Positions 11,501 to 24,949 of a DNA stretch of 64,000 nucleotides are shown here, in pieces (position 1 is the stretch's first letter; the number at the start of each line of letters is the position of its first letter). The notes beneath the pieces were generated by a model. The model was not told the origin of the DNA and searched no databases. It saw only the letters and a program-made list of their open reading frames with translations. The DNA is taken from the NCBI GenBank assembly GCA_028551475.1, contig CM052355.1, positions 23,153,580 through 23,217,579 of the forward strand. Reading direction: 5' to 3'. Origin of the DNA: Casuarina equisetifolia (Eukaryota > Streptophyta > Magnoliopsida > Fagales > Casuarinaceae). Position numbers and translations under genes: made by a program.

Positions 11501-11707
11501 GAAATACTATGATCTTAAATGAAAGGATGTGCATTACAATGTTAGAGACTAGGTCTTTCTAAAGCTATGCCCATATAGATAGACTACTATTGCCATCCAA
11601 AATTCCCTAAAGCTTTCTCCCAGATTTTAACGGCCAAATCATATCAAAGAAAAGATTGGATAGGTTGCTTATTGACACACATTTCCAAATCATGTTAAAG
11701 TACATTA
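8553..11707 (+). pseudogene. Ty3/Gypsy pol remnant: protease, RT, RNase H, integrase
   Basis: Broken frames give a full pol order. An aspartic protease (D-M-G-C-S-H-N-F, with Gly where Thr is usual before it) lies near 8625-8650. RT fingers and palm follow at 9300-9600 (VKKKDESWHLCVNYRALN, then VMPFGL). The catalytic YVDD/FDDI region is missing near 9600, apparently deleted. RNase H lies at 10040-10330 and the integrase H2C2 zinc region at 10690-10860. The integrase core at 10915-11240 keeps two Asp but has Lys where the catalytic Glu should be. Stops are frequent. Copia LTR K1 cuts the element at 11708. It is inactive by sequence. Confidence 0.75.
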
Positions 11708-13403
11708 TATTGGAAAATAAGGGTTTTGTTTGTGACAAAATGTATTTATGAATATATTTGTTAAAATATGTTTTTCATAAGTGCAAAAGAAAATCATAGG
11801 AAGTAATCGAGTTCCTACATTTCTTGATATAATGTCACTATATAGTACTTTTAAGAAATGATTTATTTAATTTCATTATATAATGTCTTGAGAACAAGGC
11901 TTACCAAATTGAAATTAAATATGTCATATATTGTGATTAAGAAAAAAAATGATACTTGCTTTTGCTTTGATGAAGGTTAAAGTATATGGCTCTATTTTTG
12001 AAACAAACCTTAGTTCTATCAATAACTTATATTATATCATTCTTGGATTGATATTGTATTCTCGATCTGGTTATATTTGACATGGTTATGTTCTCAATCT
12101 GTCTCTATTCTTGAACTGGTTATATTTGGCTTGGTTATATTCAGCCTGGTTGTATTGTCGGCCTGTCTCTATTCTCAACCTAGTTGTGTTCTCGGCCCTT
12201 GACCCCTTTATCTGTCCAACAGATAAGTGAGCTCGCTTTGTGATGAAACTCACCGTTTCACTTACATACTATCTCACTTATTCACTTGATGCCCTAATAG
12301 CATATTATCAATGACTGCCAAAATGAAAGAGAGAGAGAAATGGAGGAATTGCGCCGTTAGTGACCGAATCCTCAACGGGAGGATTTCTAAAGAGACCAAT
12401 GTCAAAACGGTATGATCTAAGCTGGAGAAGGAAGATTTGAAGGCTAATTTACTGTTCCAGTGGGAAGATAGCTTCATCATTGAGGTTTGAAAATTTAAAA
12501 CCCTAGCTATAACTTTTCTATTTAAAAAGAGCTATTCTATGGAGAAGGGTTCGACACTTACAACAATCTAAAGTTCTCTTTGAATGAAGAATTGACTATT
12601 GAGCTCATCTTTTTATCATTCAATCTTCTTAACTTTTGGTGAAGTACAAGCCTACGATGATATTGTGATTAAATACTTATTCATTCATTTATATCATCGA
12701 TTGGATCTTGTATAATTCTGTTTATGTGCTAATTTCATTAAAAATACTTATTGCACATAAACATTAAAAGGAATCCGAAACCCTAATTTATTTCAATTTA
12801 GGGTTTTCGTGATAAGAGCTTAGAATTATTATAATTATTATAATTACATTAAATCAGCTCCTATAGGTTACAAAATCCCACAACTTGTCATATTATTTGG
12901 GATTTGTAATTGATTTATGATCTTTTGATCATATTGTGTAACATTGTACAAGAAATTCCTTAAAGAGGAATTGTTTGAGTTAGGGAAAACATTTTCTCCT
13001 AACTTGGTTGAGTAAAGGAGACTTCAATTGATTTGATTAAAGGAGAAGAGGGTGGATGTAGGACTTAAGGTGTAAGTGCCAAACCACCGTGGTAAATTTG
13101 GTGTCAATCTTTTTACTTACTATTGATCTAACCTTCTTATAATATTTGCTGCCTCATATTTTGTCAATTATTTGTTCCTAAAGTATTAGAATATTTGATA
13201 CATATAAGTGTGATAATATTCTTGATAACGTGTTGTTTGACTTAGAAGTAGAGCATCATATGTTTGAAATCTGTCCAATTTATATTGATATTATTTGTGT
13301 GACTTGTCCAGCATATTGAGTTGAGCATTTGTTAACATAATAGTTTTTAAATTGCTGGTCATAACAATTCAACCCCCTTCTTGTTAAGCCATAAAACCCA
13401 ACA
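11708..13403 (+). mobile_element. 5' LTR of a Copia element (family K, copy K1, 1696 bp)
   Basis: The LTR starts TATTGGAAAATAAGG (a decayed TGTTGG) and ends AAACCCAACA. Directly after it comes a primer-binding site and then Copia gag, so this is a 5' LTR. Its ends match solo LTRs K2, K3 and K6, which lie in the opposite orientation. It inserted into the integrase end of the Gypsy remnant on its left. Confidence 0.7.
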
Positions 13404-13422
13404 ATTGGCATCTAGAGCTAGG
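13404..13422 (+). promoter_or_regulatory. Primer-binding site of the Copia element
   Basis: ATTGGCATCTAGAGCTAGG immediately follows the LTR end. It is a slightly mutated form of the ATTGGTATCAGAGC site that pairs with initiator Met tRNA in many plant Copia elements. Confidence 0.6.
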
Positions 13423-13466
13423 TTCTCTAATTAAAAAGATTAACATCCTAGAGTAAGAACCATACT

Positions 13467-15392
13467 ATGGCTTCTGACAAAGGTTTAGCTATTATGGGGT
13501 TTAATAAACCTCCTTTGTTGGTGGCATTAATTTTAGGCATTGGAAACAATTAATGCAAGTCTTTGTAATAGGCCAAGATCCAGAAGCTTGGCAAGTAATC
13601 AGGAAAGGTATTGGGGTTAAATGCTAAGTCCATGAATATGATCTATAATGGTCTTAGAGCATATGAGTTTCATAAAGTGTCCTCTTGCTTCACCGGTAAA
13701 GAGATTTAGGATAAATTAGAAGTCATCTATGAAAGAACCAAAAAGGTAAAGTCTTCTAAAGTCACTATGCTTACACATGACAATGAATTATTTGTTATGA
13801 AAGATTCTGAAACTATTAGTGACATGTTTGGTAGATTCACTAAGATCATTTTTGAACTTAAGTTGTTAGGAGAAACCTACACAAATGAGGAGTTGGTAAG
13901 AAAGATGTTAGTATCCCTACCCGAAAGTTGGGATCCTAAGAAGATGGCCATAGAAGAGGCTCATAACCTAGATGTGTTGACCTTAGATGACTTATTGGGC
14001 TCTCTTAAAACTCATGAAATGCAACTTATGAGAAGAGAGAAAGAGAAAGAAAATAGAAGATCACTTGCACTTAAAGTGGAAGTTGAAAAGGTTGAAGAGG
14101 AGGAATCTAAAAATGATGAAGTAGCTTTTATAGCTAGAAGATTTAGAAAATTTCTAAGAAGATGATTAAATAAAAATATAGGGCAAACTAGGAGAAAAGA
14201 ATCAAATGAACCTAGGGATAATGTATGCTATGAATGTAAAAAATCGGGACACATCAAGATTGATTGTTTGGTGATCAAGAAGAGGAATAGCAAGAACAAA
14301 AAGAAAGCTATGATTGCTGCCTGGGATGATGAGAACTCCTCATCTGATGAAGAAACTCAAGAAAAAGTTGCACACCTATGCCTAACTGTAACAACAACTC
14401 TTGAGGAAGACAATAGTGAGGCAAATGATTATGAACTGTTTCTTCATATAAATACTAGTTTAGAAGCTGCATTTTCTAATCTAGTTAGTATGCAAATTAC
14501 TAAAAGATAAGTACAAAAAGTTAAAAACAAAAACTAAATCTGAAAAACATGAAATGATGACTTCTGTACATGCTAATCAAAATGTTTTAACTAATGTACA
14601 TAATAAACAAAGCATAGAAACTGTGACATGTAGAGATGAAGTTGAACGAAAAAATACTTCAATTTTGATACATGATAACATTAGTATTCTTGCCAATGCA
14701 TATATGAAGTATGATGCTTGTATGAGTGATATGTATGAGAAGTAAAATAAATATGAATACATGAACATAGAAATAGAAACTTTCTGTAATAACAATGCAT
14801 GTTCTGCTGTTGAAATACATGTTGAAAATAACTCATATATGTGTGTTGAAAATCTTAAAACTAAAGTCCTTGAGCTAGAAAAAGAAAATGGCGATTTGAA
14901 ATCAAAACTTGATGGAACTAATCTACTACTAAAGAAATTCACAATGGGTAGTGGCATGTTAGATAAGATTTTTAACTCTCAAAGAGGTATATATGATAAA
15001 GCGGGACTAGGATATGAATTGAATGACAAATCAAAATCATTTACTCATTTCTTTAAAGAAAAAGAATGTTTAATTCCACTGCATAATGATAAATGTTCTT
15101 TTTACAATTATATTGGTCATAGTTTTGATAAATGTCCCGTAAGCCTTAGAAAGGCTTACAAAGTAAAGAAACTTTGGTTGCTTAATAATGACAAAAATCT
15201 AAGTCAAACTAACACTCACAGACCCAAAATAAAAAAAAGTACCAAGCACTTCAACGATCAAATTTGTGTTTGCAAGTTATGAGTGCTTAAGTGAAAAACA
15301 AAAGGCTCAAAAACATGTGGATTCTAGATAGTGGCTATTCTCGGCACATGACTGGGATGAAGAGCTCTTTTCAACAGTTGAGTTGAAAAATT
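13467..15392 (+). pseudogene. Copia gag and start of protease
   Basis: Gag begins MASDKGLAIM at 13467 and soon shifts frame. A well-preserved UBN2-type capsid region lies at 13767-14060, with the FVMKDSETISDMFGRF and SLPESWD text. A zinc knuckle, CYECKKSGHIKIDC, is intact at 14225-14266. A second Cys/His cluster lies near 15095-15140 and the coil-rich linker spans 14830-14940. The Copia protease active-site region (WILDSGYSRHMTG) is at 15318-15356. Frameshifts and stops separate these pieces. Integrase, RT and RNase H are absent because family-F LTR sequence replaces them from about 15409. Confidence 0.75.
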
Positions 15393-15408
15393 GAGGTATA
15401 GCGTCCTT

Positions 15409-17052
15409 TGGAAATAACTCCAAAGGAATAGAGTTATTTTAACTATTTTAGGATATAAATAATACAAGTTTTATAATATAATATTTAAGTTTTTATATAT
15501 TTATGTAAATTTGTGTTATTTATGCAACAAACCCCAAAAGAGCATGAGAAACAAAGGAAAAGAAAGCTATAAGAAGGCACGTAAAGAATAAAAGGAAAGG
15601 AAGAGAGTAAAAAGAAAGCAACGTGTAAAGTAGCTAAAAGAAGAAAAAGACAAAAAAGCCAAAAGAAGAAAGGAAAGGTCACATGTAAAAGAAGGAAAAA
15701 GACAAAAAGGACAAGGAAGGAAATAAAAGAAAAGACCAAAAAGTGAATTATGAAGCTTAGGGCTTGCTGCCCAAGAGGAGATAAAAGAGAGGAATGTGAA
15801 TTGTGAAGAGCGCGCCGCACAGAAGAGAGAAAAGAGAAAAGAGAAAAAGAGGAAGAAAAGGGGTATGCCACCGGTACCAAGGAAGGGAGAAAAATCAAAG
15901 AAGAAAAGAGAAAACCAAGGAAGAAAAAGAGAAATAGAGGCACAAAAGCTTCCCTCTACTTCATATCATTCTTGATTTGTAGGAATTCTGCAAAGAATTC
16001 TTAAAGAGAAGACAGTGTGGTGACAATTTTCCTGTTTTTTATTTAAGATGTTTTGCTTAATTTTTACTATTTCTTTGGTTTGTTATTTCATTATGTTCTA
16101 AACTTCTTTTGTTAGAGTGAATATGTAGCCTAACTATGATGATGTGAATTTTATAAGTTTCTATGCTTTGCAAAATGTAGTTTTTTGACTTGTTCTATGT
16201 AGTTTCCAATGAAGGAGCAATTTTTGGTGAAGAATGGCGAACACTGTCTTGGCTTATTTTTGACAAATTGTCATGTTTTCTAGAAAATTTTCTTGAGTTT
16301 TAAATTTTTAATTTTTAATTTACAAAATTTTTTGTTCAATTTATTCCATTTCTTTTGTTTGTATATATACCATGTTTTAGTCTAGCTTGTTAGAGCTATG
16401 ATATAAATTAATTATGATGGTATGAATGTTATGATTGTGATGTTTTGTGAGATATTTTTTTATGTGAAGTTGCATATTACTATGTTTAATGTGTTTAATT
16501 GATTAGCTACTACTAAAATGATTTGATTTGCATGTTAAAGACCAAAACGAAATGACATGCAATTGCTTCCTATAATGTGCAACCATAGATTAATATGGAT
16601 AAACATATACCATATGGTTTATGTGGCTTTAGATGTAAACTATAATATTCATAAATCTTAATACACTTAGTTCATTTCAATTCACATATATAGATGTAAT
16701 GAGTTAATGAGCTACACAGGTTCCCTATACCTAAATATAGAATAATGAATAAATTAGAAAATTCTACTATCATATAAGTAGAATCAATCTTACAAACATA
16801 AATAATTGACATTAATACCTAGTAGGTAGGTGAAATTAGATGCTTTAACATGTTTTTTGTATCAAGTTTAGACTAAATTTAGTTGTTTAATCCACATTTT
16901 ACCATTTTGATTTACTAGATAAATTTTAAGAACTATTCACCATTAGTTATTATTTGGCTTAGTAATCACCAATCTCTATGGGATGATATTTCACTCATCA
17001 TTGTATTACTAGTTCGACATGTACACTTACATGTAAGATTTCACTAAATACA
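15409..17052 (+). mobile_element. Athila-like LTR (family F, copy F1, about 1.64 kb)
   Basis: It aligns from end to end with the family-F LTRs: a TGGAAATAACTCC start against TGATAACTC, and an end at TTCGACATGTACACTTACATG...TACA. It carries a purine-rich block (15540-15960) not seen in the young copies. The 5-bp flanks (TCCTT and AAATA) do not match, so one end is altered or the copy is rearranged. Confidence 0.6.
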
Positions 17053-17264
17053 AAATAAGATAAACCCAGTTCAAACACCCCCCTTTTCCAACCTCAATAA
17101 GCCACCCTTTTATTAGGTTAAACCATATCCAATAATTCTAATTTTCAAAACACACCATTAAATGGACTAGGATGAGATCAATCCATAACCCTAGTTATGT
17201 TTAAAGCAGCCTTGCCCATTAGTGGTTTTGGCTCTCCCCCTTCACTCAGGCAAGATAAGGTTAG
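17053..17264. other. Spacer between two family-F LTRs, no gene seen
   Basis: A 212-bp stretch rich in C and T with no recognisable coding sequence. It does not carry the primer-binding site expected after a family-F 5' LTR, so it is probably flanking DNA rather than element interior. Confidence 0.4.
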
Positions 17265-18808
17265 TGATAACTCCATTTTTTCTATAGTTATTTTATCTAC
17301 TTTAGGCAACCAATAAAATATTTGAACTTCCCTTTATTTACTCAAATTTTCTTTATTTATGTAATAAAGGTACATGGAGTGAAATAATGGGTGTACGGAA
17401 CCTAATACTTATTGCATAACAAAATATTGTTAGATTGTTAAGACCAAGAGAGTTAAAATGGACCTAGACTTCAAGTGATTATTATGAGGTGTTATATTGT
17501 AGTTGAGTTTTCTAGACAATGAAGTTTTGTTTTATTATTTCTTATAAATAAGGCCTAGGGTTTGAACTAGTTGAAACCTATTAATGTTAGGAGTTTAAAT
17601 CCCTATCACTACAAGAATTCGAAACCCAATCATTTTTGGAATACAAAACCCATTTATATTGGAGTAAGAGATAGATCTAAACCCTAGACCTTATTTAATA
17701 AGAAAAAGGGGGCAAAGAAAAGAAACAAATTCAATGCACAACCTAAGAGAGAAGATTTCAAGGATTCCTTGAAGATAAGATAAAAGTGATGACAGATTTC
17801 TTATTCTTTGATTCAAGATACTTGGAGTAATTTTTTTATTTTTTTATTATGTTCTTATTTTCTTTTATTAGGGCTAAGATGTAAGAAAATCATGATGATG
17901 TGAATTTTATGATTTTTATGTTTTACAAGAGTCAATGCTTTTAGGTAACTAGCCACCACTTGAATCATTTGATGTGAAAATTTAAGATTAAGAAGTGATA
18001 ATATGTAGATGGTTCTTATAATATATAACCATAAATTAATGTGGGTAGTAATATACCATGTTATTTATGTGGCTTTTGATAAAAGTGATTAAAAGATTCA
18101 TTGTAAATTAGGCATGTTTATAAATTCTTTTATTAGGGCTAAGATGTAACATAATCATGAGCAGTGAATTTATGATTTTTATGTTTTACAATAGTTAATA
18201 CTTTTAGGTAACTAGCCACCACTTGAATCATTTGATGTGAATATTTAAGATTAAGAAGTGACAATATGTAGATGATTCTTATAATATATAACCATAAATT
18301 AATGTGGGTAGTAATATACCATGTTATTTGTGTGGGTTTCGATAATAAAGTGGTTGAAAGATTCATTATAAATCAAGAATGTTTATAAATTCTAATGCAA
18401 ATCATTATTTTAATTTACATAGAAATACAATGGATTGATAAACTTAGTAGGTTTGTTGTACCTATGATGGTAAATAAATTAAGAAGTTTTACCATGACAA
18501 AGGTATTATCATTTTTATAGGCATAAACTTTTGAAATTCATATTTAATGGTTATGGGGAAATCATATACTCTAATATATGATTTTTACTTGTTTGAATTC
18601 AATTGTTTTTAGTTGTGAAATTTTTTTTTGAAGAATATCACTTTTAATTCATTCTCAATCATTTTAATTTGTTAGATAAAATTAAAGATTAGTTTGCTAT
18701 TGGTATTTAATTAGTTTAGTAATCATTAATATATATGGGATGAAACATTTTCTTAGCATTACATTATTTTTTTGATATGTTCACTTACATTTAGAATTCT
18801 ACAAATAG
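17265..18808 (+). mobile_element. Solo LTR F2 (family F) with near-perfect TSD and an internal duplication
   Basis: It starts TGATAACTCC and ends TACAAATA. The flanks are GTTAG (17260-17264) and GTTGG (18809-18813), a target-site duplication with one mismatch. Inside, a 265-bp segment (17861-18125) is repeated in tandem at 18126-18390, which other family-F LTRs in the window do not show. Confidence 0.65.
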
Positions 18809-19485
18809 TTGGGGATAACAATTCATTCAACTAACAAATAGGTTTACAAATTCATCATACATGATTCACTATTCCCTTTTTACTCATAACAAATTCCCCC
18901 TTACAAAGAATCCCATTCCTTAGTAATGGTTTTTGAACCTAAGCTAATAACACAAATGTGGAATGATGATGGCTAGCCCCATCCTTCATGTACGTAGTTG
19001 GTTAAGGGTTATAAAGTGGAATTAGATTCCCATTAACCATCCTAAACCTCTTTATCTATCATTCCAATGACACCTACCCCTTTTAGACTAGTTAACCTCC
19101 ATCCAACGTGGCATCTATGTAACACCAACACACATCATCACTAGACATTGTTCCTTGTAATTGGTGAAACTAAAACTTGTTACATGTGTCCAAGAGCTCC
19201 ATGAATTCAATCCCAAATACATCAACTTCAATTTAACCTAACCTAGCCTCCACCATTTCTATCTTTGATACCATAATGTATTGTTTAGCATAGTAACCTC
19301 GAGTTTGAGGTGAACTGTTTAAGAAACATGAAGGTTAAAAGGAATAAACCTCTTCCTCGATAGGCCTATCATGCTAGTTGAATAAGAACAAGTAAAATGC
19401 TCTGTTGAAGGAGTACACAACCTCTAAAAGTCTTAAAAGGAGACAACTACCTAGGAACAAGTTTAAGATTGTCCATATATGAAAT
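18809..19485. other. No gene seen
   Basis: Non-coding sequence between a solo LTR and the stack of Copia LTRs. No open frame, terminal repeat or RNA gene is recognisable. Confidence 0.4.
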
Positions 19486-20600
19486 TGTTGGAATATATTT
19501 TAATGATATATCATTTTGTTGAAATATATTGATGATTGAATGATGAGAAAAATGGAATTATAAAATAAAAATATTATAATTAATATTTGATTATTTATGG
19601 GTTTCATAAGAAAAATAATATGGAAATGTTATTGCAGGAAATCGTATTTAAAATGTGCAAAGCTCGAACCAAGGAAGCCTAAGACGGTCCAGTTTGCATG
19701 AAGCATGACCCAAGCCCATGCGAGGTGTGATCCAGCTTGTATAGGCATGACCCAGCCCGTGAAATGAACCTGGACCAAAGGTGTGACCCGTGTGCATGAA
19801 CCACAACCTGCGTGCATGAGAGTGAGTTGCAGACTTGTGTGCCCACACCTATTCACCCATGACCCACGATCACTTAAGTGCCCATGTGCCCAATCTAGCT
19901 TGCCCGACCCTCCTTGATGTTGGACTTTGCCTCTCAAATTGGCTACTGAAATCTTCACTAATTAGGCTAAAAAAGGACTCATTGGAAAGCTAATGAAGAG
20001 AGGAAGATTTCTGTGAAGAAAATTCAAAGAGCCACTACTTAGAGAGAATTAATTTGAAGAAATTATAGAGTTCTTCGAGTTCTAGCACTAACTGCTCAAA
20101 AGTGAAATTGGAAGAAGATTAGAGGGTTTTTGAAGATGATTTCAAATGGATTTTGTAAGGAGGAAGATGCTCTATCAATCAGTGAAGGACCCATAAAGAT
20201 TAATTTCAAGATTGAAGAGAATTGATGAAGATTTGAGAAAGACCCAAAAACTCAACCTAATTACGCAGTTTGTTAGTCCATGAAGCTAAATTAAGTTATG
20301 GACTAAACAATGGCATTTTAAAGCTTGATTTTGAACATCTTTAAACCAAAACAAGGCAGAAGCTACCTCTTAACTCTCTGCCTCTTCAATAGTTCAAAAT
20401 CCAGTCACCATCATGTTGGGTTTAATGGCTTAACAAGAAAGGAGGGTTGAATTGGTTAAGCTAAGAACTAATCAATCTCTTCTTCACTTTAAAAAAGTTA
20501 TTCTAAACTATTCTATAAAAGGATCATATAAGTCAGAACAAAACAACAAGCAAACAAGAGTAAATAGAGGTAAGACACCAAATTTACCATGGTGGTTCGG

Positions 20601-22197
20601 TGTTCAGTGAAATTTTACATGTAAGTGTACATGTCAAACAAGTAATATAATGATGAGTAAAAATATCATCCCACTAAGATTGGTGATAACTAAACTAACT
20701 AATTACTGATGGTGAATAGTTCCTAGAGTTTATCTAACAAATCAAGGTGATAAAACAAGGACTAAAGAACTAAATTTAATCTAAACTTAATTAACAAAAC
20801 ATGTTAGAGCATCCAATTTCACCTAATTACAAGATACAAATGTTGATCATTCATGCTAACAAGATTAATTCTACTTATGTTATGGTGAAATTTCCTAATT
20901 TATTCATTAACTTATGTCTAGGTGTAGCAAGCCTACTTAGCTCATTAACTCACTGTATTTCTACCCATGGATTAAATAAACTAAGTGCATTAAAATTTGT
21001 GAATATTCTAGTTTACACCTAAAGCCACACAAATCATATGATATAGGTCTATCCATATTAATCTATGGTTTATATTACATGAAGCAACTGCATGTTATTT
21101 CTTGTCGGTCTCTAACATGCAAATCAAATCATCCAAGTGGTAGCTAATCACTCAAATGCATTAAACACCATAATATGCAACTTCACATACATAAAATATC
21201 TCATAAAATACAAATAATCATAACATTCCTACATCATTATCAAGTTACATCATAGTTCTAATACAATAAACTAAAACATGATACTTACAAACACATAAAT
21301 AGTGTAAGAAATTCAACAAAACATTCTTCAAATTAAAAACATTAAATCTATCACCAAAATGTCTTCAATTTAGAGAAATTTTGGACAAATCTACACATCA
21401 GGAAGATGAGGAGGAGTAGGCTGGAAAACAGGAAGAAAACAAGCAAAAACATGACATCACGCATTGTCACGGGTCATTGTGCACTACCACACGCCACCGC
21501 CATTCTTCACAGAAACAGCCAAAAATTGTAGATCATAATCCCTAGAATGCCAATCTACTGAGAAATCACCCGAATATGTAATAAAAGAACGTAGATCTAG
21601 TGGAGAAGGCTCGGATAGCATTTGTTGTTCTTCATTGGAAACAACCATAAACCACTGTAAAACTAGCACAAAAACATCAAAAATTGCAATGTGAGGGAAG
21701 GTTTATTCTTTTTCTTGCCCAAAAACACCCAAAACTCACTAGAAAAATGCAACTTTGATGGTTAGAAAACTCTTGGTATTGTGCTTTCCTTCGCTAGAAA
21801 AGAAAGTGCGGACGGTTAGCGTTCGCACGACTATTGCACGTGGACTTTGACTTTCCACCAAGGGAGAAGTTGCATGCTGTCTCCTCCTTTTGTGACTCGA
21901 CCCAACTATTCAATCGAAGCCTCCTTTTGCATGACAATCCCCTCAACAACTCACTCCTCTCTTTACTTTTTTACTTTATCTTCTTTTTGTCTTTTCCTCG
22001 TGTGGACCCAGGTGTACCTTTGCTTATTTTCTTTCTTTTCTCTCAATCTTTTGCTTCATTTATCTTGTTTTTTTGCCTATTTTGGGTTTGCTACATAAAA
22101 TAACAAAATATAATTAAATACAAATATAATTTAATAAAAATTATATTAAATATTACCTAAAATAATAATAATAACTTTATAAAATATAAAGTTATCA
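20601..22197 (-). mobile_element. Solo LTR J (family F) with perfect TSD TTCGG
   Basis: This 1597-bp unit begins TGTTCAGTGAAATTTTACATG and ends AAAGTTATCA, the reverse complement of family-F termini. TTCGG lies on both sides (20596-20600 and 22198-22202). It interrupts K2. A GC-richer patch (21470-21960) is private to this copy among those in the window. Confidence 0.8.
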
Positions 22198-23232
22198 TTC
22201 GGCATTCAAGCCTTGAGCCTTATGTCCACTTTCTTTTCCTTCAACTTAACAAGTTGAAGTCCACTTTACTTCAAGCTAGGAGAAATCCTTTCCTATACTT
22301 CATAACTCCTCAATAGGGAGTCAATTCATCCATAGTTACAAAGTTTAAGTTAAACCAACCTTAGCGCAACAAACAAATCCTCAAATGTATAATGTAAGTG
22401 AGGAATAATGTTTCTTAAAAAGCTAATTGAAGAGATACAACTCAATTCAAGCTCTAATCATGAAATCTCCAATTTTCACAAAGTTAGGGTTTCGAATTTA
22501 CAAAGAGGTTTATGTACATATGATAATCAAAGTGTAATCAGCACATAAATAACTTAATCTAACAATGAATATTCATAAGAACATTAGTTTGAAGGAATAT
22601 CACCAAAGATACAAAATAGCTTCACAACTCGATGAAGAAAGTAGTTGGATTTAAGATCTTTTGTAAAACTTAAATATAAGCTCGATTCTTCTCAAATGTA
22701 ATGTATACAAAAGCTTCTAAGAACCTCAAAGAATGCCTTTTTATAGAACCTGAACCTCTTGTTGATTCAAAGACTTCAAGCTCTCTAGGGTTTCGGTTCA
22801 AACCTGAACCTCTTGTTGAGATTTGATGTAATCTCCACCATGCAACAATAGAAAAGGTGATTAATGCAACAAATAGCCATTCTAACATATCAATCACCTC
22901 AACAATCTTCCCATTAGAGAATTGGCAATAGAGAGAGGTGAGGGAGCAGCTTGGTTAAGAGGGTTAGGTTTTCAATTGACTCTTTGCTTGATTAAGAGCT
23001 CTTCACTCTTAACAATAAGTGAAATGGCAATGTATCACTTATTGGTTCAACAATGCCTTAATACTTGGGCTTGAGCCAGACTTCATAGTGTAGATTAGCG
23101 GGCCAATGTAGCTCGGTCTAGCAAGCTTGATTTAGCCTTATGAAGTAAGCTTGGTCCAGCAAGCATGGTTCAGCCTTATGAAATCACATTGATATAGTAA
23201 GCTTGGTTTAGCTTAATAAGCTTAGTCCTTGT

Positions 23233-24949
23233 TGTTGGTTTTATAGCTTAACAAGAAGGGGGGTTGAATTGGTTAAGCTAAGACTTTGTCACAATTTTTG
23301 TCATCTAAAAATGGTTCTAAGTGTTTATACAAATCACATAATTATAGCAAGCACATAGAAAGCAAGTTCTTACAAAATGACACACCAATTAATCACAAAA
23401 CAACAAGCTATTATCAATTAGATGACAATGTAACCAATGGGTAAGATAGCAAGGCTAATATCATGTAAATGGCTAGATAGATATCAATAATCATCAAGTC
23501 AAATCCCAGCAAGTAAAGGGAAGAGAAACACCATATTTACCACGGTGGTTCGGCACTTAGTCCTTGAACCTTACATCCACCCTCTTCTCCTTCAATCCAA
23601 CCAATTAAAGTCTCCTTTACTCAAACTAGATTAGGAGAAAATGTTCTCCCTAATCCAACCAATTCCTCCTCAAAGAAATTCTTGAGTACAATTACAAGAT
23701 ATGAGCAAAAGATCATGTACAACAGCAAATCCCCAAATAATGTAATAGTTTATAGGATATTGTTAATAAAAATAACTATTCAAGTATGAATAATGAATAT
23801 CCAAGCTCCTATCATAAAACCCCCAAATTAGAACAAATTAGGGTTTTGGATTTCTTACAATGTTTATGTGTAATATACATTTTGAATGTAATTAGCACAT
23901 AAACAAAGAAATGTAAGGTACAATCGATGATAAAATCAAAGAGTAAAGTGATTAAATAGAAATCACCGAAAGCCTTGTGGGTCACCAAATGATGAACAAC
24001 TTTAATAGTTAACTGAATAAGCTTAAAGGTCTTTTATTTGTAGAGAGAATGCTTCAAGTAGTTGTATATTCACACCGTTCTCTTCAAGAACAAACTTTTC
24101 TTTAAGTAAAGAAGATGGATCTAGGGTTTCTCAATTCAAACCTGAATCATACGCTTCTTCTTGTTAGAAATAGTGAGCAACCCATTAAATCAAGCTTAAA
24201 TCATTTCTCAGAAACCAAATCCGACCATTTTAATACCCCATCTCCTCTAAAATCCTCTCGTTAAGGATTCAACGCCGCAAAGAGAACAAAGCTTCTTTGG
24301 AGATCGTTTTGAACCCGAAAACACCAATTAGGGCAAATAGTTGATCGATTCTCTTAAATGGTCTTGACTTTAAGTTGAACAACATCATTTTGATAAGTGC
24401 AGGCTTCTAAGACAAGTGCGGGCCTTGATAGATCACATGCTAGCTTTTAACAATCACGGGCTAGCTTTTAATCATCACAAGTCAACCTTTAACAATCACG
24501 GGCTAGCTTTTAACCATCACAGTCCAACATAATAAGCTCAGTCCAGCATACGTTTGACCAGCTAAGGATCATCCAATGATCACAAATTAACTTGAGTTTG
24601 ATCTATCATACAGCTTCTCTTAAATTAATCATCAAGCTTGGATAATACTTCTTATAGAATGATCTTTTAATTTGTTCCTTCAAAAGCACAAAACAAAGTA
24701 TCATTTTTCTTAAAATATATTCAAATATATTTTTAACATCATTCATACAAGATACTTTTCAAGAACACTTTATAAAGATGTTTTATAAAGGAATGTAGAA
24801 ACCCGACTACTTTATAATATCATTGATTGATGTTATAATTTGTACACCTTTTATTTCCTATGATTTCCTTTTGCATATATGAAAAATATTTTTCAAACAA
24901 AACAATTCACAAATAGATTTTTTCATAACAAAACCTTTATTTTCCAGCA
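23233..24949 (-). mobile_element. LTR K3 (family K) nested inside K2
   Basis: Low end TGTTGGTTTTATAGC and high end ...TTTTCCAGCA give a 1717-bp LTR of the same family as its host K2. The K2 segment that follows (24999-25256) repeats the U3 start of K3 (24690-24949), which is why this region looks like a direct repeat. The flanks CTTGT and CTTCC match at three of five positions, so the TSD is decayed or a border is off by a base or two. Confidence 0.6.

Noticed and set aside
14577..14957. 126-residue minus-strand frame
   Set aside because: It lies opposite the Copia gag coding strand and has no domain; it is a shadow.
15485..15943. 152-residue hydrophobic frame on the minus strand that looks like a membrane protein
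   Set aside because: It is the pyrimidine strand of the purine-rich block in LTR F1. The apparent membrane segments come from base composition.
18809..18825. Remnant Asp-tRNA primer-binding site (TTGGGGAT) after LTR F2
   Set aside because: GTTGG here is better explained as the right TSD matching GTTAG at 17260-17264. Only a few bases resemble the site.
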